Under the pieces are notes generated by a model. It did no database searches. It saw only the letters and a program-made list of their open reading frames with translations, and had not been told where the DNA came from. Positions 54,176 through 64,000 of a DNA stretch of 64,000 nt are shown one piece after another (position 1 is the stretch's first letter; every line of letters begins with the position of its first letter). Location of the stretch: NCBI RefSeq assembly GCF_029027405.1, contig NZ_CP093396.1:496001-560000 (forward strand), read 5' to 3'. This DNA comes from Sulfurimonas sp. (GTDB lineage Bacteria > Campylobacterota > Campylobacteria > Campylobacterales > Sulfurimonadaceae). The position numbers were made by a program, and so were the translations under genes.

Positions 54176-54535
54176 ATGAGAAATAAGTACATAGAAAATT
54201 TTGAAAAAGCACAGGTAGCTGAAAAAACACTTCCAGACTTTCGTGCTGGTGATACTGTAAGATTAGCAGTAACAATTAAAGAGGGTGATAAAACTCGTGT
54301 ACAAAGTTACGAAGGTGTTTGTATTGCAAAAAGAGGTCAAGGAACTGGAAAAACTATAACAGTTCGTAAAATTGGTGCTAACGGTGTTGGTATTGAAAGA
54401 ATATTTCCAATTTTCTCTGACTCAATCAATGAGATAAAGGTTATTCGTCGCGGTCGTGTTCGTCGTGCGAAACTATTTTATCTTCGTGAACTTGCAGGTA
54501 AAAAAGCTCGTATTAAAGAACTTAGAAGAAAGTAA
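54176..54535 (+). CDS. rplS: 50S ribosomal protein L19
   Basis: Ribosomal protein of 119 residues: [55 protein letters not shown] and [12 protein letters not shown], all typical. AAGGAATT precedes the ATG. Last gene of the operon. Confidence 0.97.
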   Translation: MRNKYIENFEKAQVAEKTLPDFRAGDTVRLAVTIKEGDKTRVQSYEGVCIAKRGQGTGKTITVRKIGANGVGIERIFPIFSDSINEIKVIRRGRVRRAKLFYLRELAGKKARIKELRRK

Positions 54536-54615
54536 TCTTCTAAGTCTCTTCTTCTATTTTAAACAACCTCCCACTCTTTATAAACTTTAAATAAACATAT
54601 AGTACAATCATCTAC

Positions 54616-55734
54616 ATGGAATATTTTAATGATTTAAAAAAAATAATAAATATAAATTCTTATACAAAAAATAAAGATGGTGTAGATAAAGTTGGTGAGA
54701 TTTTTGATATTTGGTTTATAGAGTTAGGTTTTAAAGCAAATATACACGATAGAGGCTCTATTGGTAATCACAGACATTATACTTCTCCACATGATGAAGA
54801 CTCAAAAAAACTACTGCTTTTAGGGCATCTTGATACAGTATTTCCTCCAAATAAATTTGAAGATTTCAGTGAGGATGAAAAGTGGATTTATGGGCCTGGT
54901 GTTTGTGATATGAAAGGTGGTAATATTGTAGCTCTTCAGGCTTTACGTAATTTAAAAGATAAAAGTATAGATATAAAAAATATAGATATTTTGCTTGTAA
55001 GTGATGAAGAAACTGGAAGTGATGATTCTAAATATCTAACTACTAAATTATCTAAAGATTACGACTATTGTTTTGTTTATGAGGCAGCAGGTAAAGAGAT
55101 GGAAGTTGTAACTGCTAGAAAAGGTGTAGGAACATTTTTTATAGAGATACAGGGCAAAGCTGCTCATGCTGGAAATCACTACTTGGATGGAAATGATGCA
55201 AATCTAGAAGCCTCGCATAAACTGCAAAATTTAGTAAAATTGACTAATCTAAATAAAGGTACAACAGTTAATGTTGGTAAAATAGATGGAGGGATAGGTG
55301 CAAACACTATATCTCCTCATTCTACATTAGTTTTTGAATTAAGGTATAAATTTTTAGATGAAAAACAAAGAGTTTTAAAAGAGATAGATAAAATAGTTCA
55401 TACATCGTATGTTAAAGGAACTATTTCTGCTATAAGTGGTGGAATTCAAAGAGATGTAATGCAGACATCAAAAGAATCATTAGTATTAATTGAAAATATA
55501 CAAGATATTACTAATTCTACGCTAAAGTATGAAGAGCGTGGCGGAGTTAGTGACGCGAATATTGTTAGTTCATGTGGTGTAACTACTCTTGATGGTTTTG
55601 GTCCTTTTGGTGATGGTGATCATACAATACTTGAAAGAGCAAATAAAAATAGTTTTGAATTGAGAATAGATTTAAGTGAAAAACTTTTTACTTACTTTAT
55701 TAAAAAATTAGATTTTAAAGAGAGAGTTGTTTAA
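54616..55734 (+). CDS. M20-family zinc peptidase or deacylase
   Basis: Cytoplasmic dizinc enzyme of 372 residues, close in pattern to carboxypeptidase G2. Metal and catalytic residues: His71 and Asp73 in GHLDTVFPP, Asp98 in GVCDMKGG, Glu131-Glu132 in SDEETGSDD, Glu in VYEAAGKEME (about 155) and a His in GDGDHTILE near the end. A dimerisation domain (about 175-285, with AAHAGNH) is present. It is the first gene of an operon with an ATP-grasp ligase (13 bases on) and an M14 peptidase, and no signal peptide is seen. Substrate unknown. Confidence 0.9.
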   Translation: MEYFNDLKKIININSYTKNKDGVDKVGEIFDIWFIELGFKANIHDRGSIGNHRHYTSPHDEDSKKLLLLGHLDTVFPPNKFEDFSEDEKWIYGPGVCDMKGGNIVALQALRNLKDKSIDIKNIDILLVSDEETGSDDSKYLTTKLSKDYDYCFVYEAAGKEMEVVTARKGVGTFFIEIQGKAAHAGNHYLDGNDANLEASHKLQNLVKLTNLNKGTTVNVGKIDGGIGANTISPHSTLVFELRYKFLDEKQRVLKEIDKIVHTSYVKGTISAISGGIQRDVMQTSKESLVLIENIQDITNSTLKYEERGGVSDANIVSSCGVTTLDGFGPFGDGDHTILERANKNSFELRIDLSEKLFTYFIKKLDFKERVV

Positions 55735-55747
55735 TTAAGGAGAAAAG

Positions 55748-56653
55748 ATGTCAAATAGAAAAATTGGAATGTGGCTTTACAATAATGGTGGTGGTGATAA
55801 AATTGCTAAAAAAATTATTAAAAAGCTAAAAGATAGAGATATTGATACAAAAAATGATATAAACTTACGACATGCAATTGCTAAAAATGGGCATATTTTA
55901 TATGATGATATGAAACTTGATAAACTTGATCTCTTTTTCTCTTATAATGCAGGTGAACAAACCCAGTATCAGATGTACCTATATCAAGCTTTAAATCGTG
56001 TAATACCTACCATAAATACATATGAATCTTTTGCTTTAACAGAAGATAAGTTTCATACTTCATTTATTTTAAGACACGCGGGAATACAAACTGCAGATTA
56101 CAAGTTATGTCATAGAGATGATGGTCATCATCTTAAAAAGATTATTAAAAAGTGGGATAAAATGGTTTACAAACCTACAGATGGTTGGGGTGGAGTTGGT
56201 TTAACTAAAATTGAAAATGAAGCAAACTTAGACATGCTGATGCCTTTTTTAAATCAGATGGATTTAAGATATTTTTATGTAGAAAGATTTATAAAGTATG
56301 ATAATACTGACTTTAGAGTTGATATTGTTGATGGTAAATTTGTTAGTTGTTATGGAAGGAAAGCTAATGGAACTGATTGGCGAACAAATGTTACTAGTGG
56401 CGGTAGTGTTTTTATGCGAGAAGCAAATGATGATATTATAAAGGTAGCAATTAAAGCATGTAAAGCAACGGGTGTAGATATTGGTGGAGTTGATATAATT
56501 TATGATATAGAAAAAGAGGAATATATAGTCTTGGAGGTTAATGGTATTCCAGCATTTGCAACGCCAAAACAAGAAAAAATGGGTCTAGATTTTAATAATA
56601 AAAAAATTGATTTAATAGTAGACCTTATTGATAGAAAAACAAAAACAAAATAA
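55748..56653 (+). CDS. RimK-like ATP-grasp ligase
   Basis: ATP-grasp enzyme of 301 residues that forms peptide or amide bonds through acyl phosphates. Visible: a pre-ATP-grasp part with WLYNNGGGDKIAKKI, the ATP lid KPTDGWGGVGL (about 142-152), the base-binding stretch FYVERFIKYDNTDFRVDIVDG and the metal-binding end YIVLEVNGIPAFATPKQ (Glu and Asn). AAGGAGA precedes ATG 55748. It resembles RimK/MptN glutamate ligases, but the substrate is not known. Its two peptidase neighbours suggest a cycle of adding and removing residues. Confidence 0.88.
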   Translation: MSNRKIGMWLYNNGGGDKIAKKIIKKLKDRDIDTKNDINLRHAIAKNGHILYDDMKLDKLDLFFSYNAGEQTQYQMYLYQALNRVIPTINTYESFALTEDKFHTSFILRHAGIQTADYKLCHRDDGHHLKKIIKKWDKMVYKPTDGWGGVGLTKIENEANLDMLMPFLNQMDLRYFYVERFIKYDNTDFRVDIVDGKFVSCYGRKANGTDWRTNVTSGGSVFMREANDDIIKVAIKACKATGVDIGGVDIIYDIEKEEYIVLEVNGIPAFATPKQEKMGLDFNNKKIDLIVDLIDRKTKTK

Positions 56654-56672
56654 AATAATTTAGGGAAATAAT

Positions 56673-59270
56673 TTGAGAGAACAGTATAGCTCATATGATG
56701 AGTGCGTAGAATTTTTTAAAGAGGCGCAAAAAAATAATCCAAACCTTTTTAAAGTCCAAACAATTGGAAAAACATGGGAAAATAGAGAAATAATAGCAGT
56801 AAGTGTTACAAAAAATGTTGACAGCCATTTAGAAAATCCAGCACTCTTTTTTACAGGAACTATTCATGCAAGAGAGTGGATAGGAATAGAATTAAGCATT
56901 AGTTTTGCAAAGTATATTATGGAGCATATCGATTATGATCCACAATTAAATGAAATTCTTGACAGAGTAACATTATATATGGTTCCTTGCGCAAACCCAG
57001 ATGGTTTTGAGTATTCTAGAAATCATTTCTCTTTTTGGAGAAAAAATAGAAGAAAAAATGCTGATGGCAGTTTTGGAGTTGATTTAAATAGAAATTTTTC
57101 TGTAGGTTTCACACCCAATAAAGATACGAGTTCAAATGTTTACTCTGGACCGTCTGCTTTTAGTGAACCTGAAACATCAGCACTGAGAGATTTTGTAATA
57201 GAACATAAGAATATTACTATAGCTCTAGATTATCACTCTCAAGGAAATGTATTCTTTCCCGCACATAACTTTATACATGAAGATGCTGTGGATGCTATTG
57301 ATTTAAATTTATTAGCTGGAAACATGGCAGAAGAAATTAGGAAGAGATCTGGTCGTGAATATGGTATTCATATGGGAAAACCTCCTGTACACCTTATCTC
57401 TGGAAGTGGTAGAGAATTTTACTATTCACAAGGTGCTCTTTCCATTGTTGTTGAAGTAGGAACTAGAAATATTAGTGATTATAAAGAACATATGAGTGAA
57501 AATATTGATGAAAATCTTCCTGCTCTAATGTTCGCTTTATCTGAAGCAAAAAATTATAAAAAAGAGAATTTTCTTCCTAGGGTTGAAAATTTTACAACAG
57601 GTGAAATTACTTTTAAAGAAATTGAATTAAGTTGGGATTATACTGATGATGAAACTGTTTATTTTGAAATATATCGTTCAAAAAAACAAAAAGGTTTTTC
57701 TCAAATATCAAATAGAATAGGAACTACGAAGTTAAAAGCATTTACAGATAAAAATTTAAAATCTTCAACAAATTATTATTATTATGTCAGAGCAGTTTGT
57801 AAAGCAAAATTTGTTAAATCTCCTTATGCTCAAATTTTAGGTGTAAGAACAAAACCAGCAGAAAATATGTTTTCAAAAATCTTATATCCGTTAGCAGATA
57901 AAGTAGGCTATGTTGGAGAAAAAACTAAAAAGAATTCTGAACACTATGGCAATAACTCTATGTTTGTTGGTGTTTCAGAAGGTAGAGGCGAATGCTTCGG
58001 AGTATGTGGATTTTCTCTTTCAACTATACCAAAAAATTCAATTATAACTAATGCCTCAATCTCTTTTTATCCAATGAATAGAGTCTCGGTACAGGTTGAG
58101 AGTTTTGGTGAATGGAGAATTGGTCAAATTGATGAAAGAACAATTGATAATACAAGTAGTTTTGACGAGATAAAAAATGCTAAATCAATAAGTTATATAG
58201 ATAGGCCTACTGGTTCTGCTCAATTATCACAAGGTGTTTGGAGAACTTATACTTTTGCATCACAAGAATTACAAGTTTTACAAAAATCTCTCTTGCGTTC
58301 AGAAGCTCTTTTTAGATTTGATGGACCATCTAGTCTTCCCATAGATCGTGCTTCTCAATTAATGCAGTGGGATATTGGATATGGAAAGTTCAGTGGAGGA
58401 TTAAATTATAGACCAAAATTAGATATATCATATACTGTAGATGAAGCTAAAATTGAATTAAAATCATCAAGAGAATTTACAGCAGCATGTAGTAAAGTTG
58501 TAGAAAATAAATTATTAGCAGGCTTTGATAAAGATGGTTCTAAAGAGTATGCTTGTTTAGAATTTGATTTATCTCAATGGCCAGAAATGGATAATACTAT
58601 AATATCAAATGCATATTTAGAACTAGAAGCAATTAAAATAGATGCTAAAAATAGTCTTCGCTTTCATCTAGAGATGATTCATCCTAGTGATGGAGAAGTG
58701 ACATATGAAAAAATCCAAAAAAGAGAGATAATTGAAAGAATAGGTTATGATGTTAGTGTGTCAGATATTAAAAGTGAGTCTATTCAGCGCTTTGTCTTTG
58801 ATACATATGCAATAAATGAAATGGTTGAAAATGTTTCTAAAAATACAAAAGCATATTTCGTTATCTCTGCTTCAACAACTCAAGCATTTATTAAAAATCA
58901 AGATGTTAAATTTATGGATACAAAAAGAGTTAAAAGACCTTCATTAGTGATTAACTATATTAAAAAAAGAAGAAATGCTCCTCAACAGGTAGAAAATTTA
59001 AATTACTCAATTGAAAGTAATATTATAAAGTTAAAATGGGATTTACCAAATGATGATGGATATAAAGGTGCAATTGTGGTGAAAAATCCTTTTAAAGTTC
59101 CTTGTAGTGCATATGATGGACAGAAATTATATGGTGGAATGGATGATTATACATATGATAATTTTGGAGATAAAGATGTTCATAAATATTATGCAGTTTT
59201 CTCTTATGATGATGTGCCAAACTTCTCTGAGCCTATTTTTATAGAGATAAATCCAAAAGCAAAAAGTTAA
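56673..59270 (+). CDS. M14 zinc carboxypeptidase with FnIII and DNRLRE-like domains
   Basis: Protein of 865 residues from TTG 56673, with AGGG upstream; no ATG fits the conserved start. The N-terminal 290 residues are an M14 domain with complete active site: His65 and Glu68 in HAREW, His188 in DYHSQG, substrate-binding Arg140 in DLNRNF and the general base Glu261 in VVEVGTRN. An FnIII-like domain follows (about 295-390), then two DNRLRE-like beta domains (about 400-565 and 595-765) and a final FnIII-like part. No signal peptide is visible, which is odd for domains usually found outside cells. It closes the M20/ATP-grasp operon. Confidence 0.88.
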   Translation: MREQYSSYDECVEFFKEAQKNNPNLFKVQTIGKTWENREIIAVSVTKNVDSHLENPALFFTGTIHAREWIGIELSISFAKYIMEHIDYDPQLNEILDRVTLYMVPCANPDGFEYSRNHFSFWRKNRRKNADGSFGVDLNRNFSVGFTPNKDTSSNVYSGPSAFSEPETSALRDFVIEHKNITIALDYHSQGNVFFPAHNFIHEDAVDAIDLNLLAGNMAEEIRKRSGREYGIHMGKPPVHLISGSGREFYYSQGALSIVVEVGTRNISDYKEHMSENIDENLPALMFALSEAKNYKKENFLPRVENFTTGEITFKEIELSWDYTDDETVYFEIYRSKKQKGFSQISNRIGTTKLKAFTDKNLKSSTNYYYYVRAVCKAKFVKSPYAQILGVRTKPAENMFSKILYPLADKVGYVGEKTKKNSEHYGNNSMFVGVSEGRGECFGVCGFSLSTIPKNSIITNASISFYPMNRVSVQVESFGEWRIGQIDERTIDNTSSFDEIKNAKSISYIDRPTGSAQLSQGVWRTYTFASQELQVLQKSLLRSEALFRFDGPSSLPIDRASQLMQWDIGYGKFSGGLNYRPKLDISYTVDEAKIELKSSREFTAACSKVVENKLLAGFDKDGSKEYACLEFDLSQWPEMDNTIISNAYLELEAIKIDAKNSLRFHLEMIHPSDGEVTYEKIQKREIIERIGYDVSVSDIKSESIQRFVFDTYAINEMVENVSKNTKAYFVISASTTQAFIKNQDVKFMDTKRVKRPSLVINYIKKRRNAPQQVENLNYSIESNIIKLKWDLPNDDGYKGAIVVKNPFKVPCSAYDGQKLYGGMDDYTYDNFGDKDVHKYYAVFSYDDVPNFSEPIFIEINPKAKS

Positions 59271-59340
59271 TAAAAAATAACTTTTTGCAAATTTTCCAAC
59301 AAACCTCCAAACATTAAGAACCACCTAAGCAACACTTGTC

Positions 59341-59346
59341 TATAAT
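59341..59346 (+). promoter_or_regulatory. -10 box of the rRNA operon
   Basis: TATAAT after CACTTGTC, the best promoter in the 557-base gap between the M14 gene and 16S rRNA. Confidence 0.6.
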
Positions 59347-59423
59347 TCCCATCCACAAACACAGAGACCTAATGTTTAGGCTTACGGGAGACTTCGATAG
59401 GAGTTAACCAAAAGATGTTTGAG

Positions 59424-59463
59424 ATCATTGAAAACTAAGCAAGTAATAGACTTAATAATAACT
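59424..59463 (+). other. 5' arm of the 16S rRNA processing stem
   Basis: The segment starting ATCATTGAAAACTAAGCAAG is complementary to 61411-61448 over almost its whole length, with one bulge and a few mismatches. The pair brings both ends of the 16S precursor together, where RNase III normally cuts. Confidence 0.8.
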
Positions 59464-59827
59464 ATTAAGTTGGAAATATTACTTAGAAATAACTAATATA
59501 ACAACAACCGTCTATTCTATTAGTTACCAGATATAACTTAGGTTATGTTTGGTTCCCAAATAGTAATAGATACTATTATTCTATGCTCGAAATGGCATAG
59601 AACATACAACAAAAAGTCGTAACTAATACTTTAAGCAGTAGTTAGTTTAGACTATAAAACAATAAGCCAATGAATTTTAATTCTTGGGCAAAAGATCAGT
59701 AATATGTAGCAATACATACTTTACATGATTTGGAATCTACTTAAACTAAATCTGAAACTACTTGTTAGTTTCTAGCTTCAGTGAGAGGAATTGAGAAGGG
59801 ACTTGTTCCTTTTCAAGGAGACCAATA

Positions 59828-61349
<1,522 letters not shown>

Positions 61350-61410
61350 CTAGAGTAAAGAGAGAACATTCGTTTGTTCATCTTACAAAGAAAATCTCAC
61401 GAGAGATATT

Positions 61411-61448
61411 AGTTATTATTAGTCTTTACTTGCTTAGTTTTCAGTGAT
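61411..61448 (+). other. 3' arm of the 16S rRNA processing stem
   Basis: AGTTATTATTAGTC followed by TTTACTTGCTTAGTTTTC pairs with the leader arm at 59424-59463, about 62 bases after the mature 16S end. Confidence 0.8.
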
Positions 61449-61478
61449 TTATGGAATTTACCATTATTACATAAAAGT

Positions 61479-61554
61479 GGGGGATTAGCTCAGCTGGGAG
61501 AGCGTCTGCCTTGCACGTAGAAGGTCAACAGTTCGATCCTGTTATTCTCCACCA
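61479..61554 (+). tRNA. tRNA-Ala(TGC)
   Basis: 76-base tRNA in the 16S-23S spacer: acceptor GGGGGAT pairs with ATTCTCC, D arm GCTC/GAGC, anticodon loop CTTGCAC (anticodon TGC) and T arm AACAG/CTGTT, with ACCA encoded. It is cut from the rRNA transcript. Confidence 0.97.
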
Positions 61555-61824
61555 TTTTTGAAAAACCATACTAAAAGAAATTTAATTTAAGTTCTACTAT
61601 TTAGAATTTAAATTAGACTTCTATTTATATTAGTCTTGTTCATTAAATTATAATTGTTAAAGTCAACATATAATAATAAGAGACGAGTATTGTTAATTCA
61701 ATATAAGTAAATTATTAATTATAAACTAAATAACTACAATAAACAAATTACTAACTTGATTAGTTAAAATATCAGTAATGGTATTAGTACATTAACCAAG
61801 GTAGTGAACGCAAATTAGAATAAT
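61555..61824 (+). other. 16S-23S spacer, second part
   Basis: 270 bases of very AT-rich sequence between tRNA-Ala and 23S. It has repeated short ATTA/TAAT elements and some pairing potential (TTTAATTTAAG with TTTAAATTAGA) but no tRNA-Ile, which commonly follows tRNA-Ala in this position. Confidence 0.7.

Positions 61825-64000
<2,176 letters not shown>

Larger units (their letters stand above)
59271..59827 (+). other. rRNA promoter and leader region
   Basis: No protein gene. A sigma-70 -10 box TATAAT lies at 59341-59346 with TTG about 17 bases upstream, so transcription should start near 59353. The leader of about 470 bases holds the 5' arm of the 16S processing stem and a second, less clear set of short stems. 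Confidence 0.7.

Overview
The window is a piece of an AT-rich chromosome from a Campylobacterota (Epsilonproteobacteria) species, most likely Sulfurimonas or a close relative. This rests on protein sequence style, on neighbourhoods such as rpsP-KH-rimM-trmD-rplS and uvrD-truB-csrA-ispE-smpB, on a stand-alone atpE, on an NhaD antiporter, and on the 16S rRNA. The genus is inferred from memory, not from a search.

Layout. 1-2568: tail of a small SHOCT-like protein and lon. 2577-8134 (minus): a phosphorelay operon (PAS protein, Hpt protein, NIT-domain hybrid kinase, CheY-like regulator) downstream of uvrC (8192-9970). 10029-22324 (plus): an LptM-like lipoprotein, nadB, nhaD, guaA, hemD, a 6S RNA, purD, an RDD protein, lptD, a phosphoribosyltransferase and pnp. 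22372-26686: a zinc module with a Zur-type regulator, a palindromic operator, znuA-znuC-znuB and a DUF1007-NicO fusion. 26840-27154: atpE with a strong terminator.

27228-39198: an integrated mobile element of about 11.9 kb that splits a tRNA-Leu(GAG) gene in its anticodon loop. The 5' half lies at 27228 and the 3' half at 39144, and their acceptor strands are still perfectly complementary. The element end carries a second 5' half and one complete tRNA-Leu(GAG) that can replace the broken gene. Inside are a tyrosine integrase at the right end, identical 30-bp repeats at both ends, a second recombinase made only of the catalytic domain, a GIY-YIG nuclease and about ten unrecognised small genes. 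The largest gene is cut by an IS5-family element. Removing the IS and one AATT target copy restores an open frame of 561 codons whose motifs look like a divergent superfamily A polymerase, of the transposon-virus (TV-Pol) kind.

39263-49874 (minus): a housekeeping run with ffh, an RluA-type pseudouridine synthase, waaA, a zinc-ribbon coiled-coil protein, a Nif3-like protein, a TPR protein, an M23 peptidase, smpB, ispE, csrA, truB and a UvrD-type helicase. 50004-52279: a LysR regulator, an SspB-like protein, a class IV aminotransferase that appears to start at ATT, and a small unknown protein. 52456-54535: rpsP, KH protein, rimM, trmD and rplS. 54616-59270: a tight three-gene operon of an M20 peptidase, a RimK-like ATP-grasp ligase and a large M14 carboxypeptidase with DNRLRE-like domains, perhaps a peptide-adding and peptide-trimming system. 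59341-64000: an rRNA operon with promoter, a long leader, 16S, tRNA-Ala(TGC) and the first 2.2 kb of 23S. The 16S flanks form a long processing stem.

The strongest leads are the tRNA-splitting element with its IS-broken polymerase and the M20/ATP-grasp/M14 operon.
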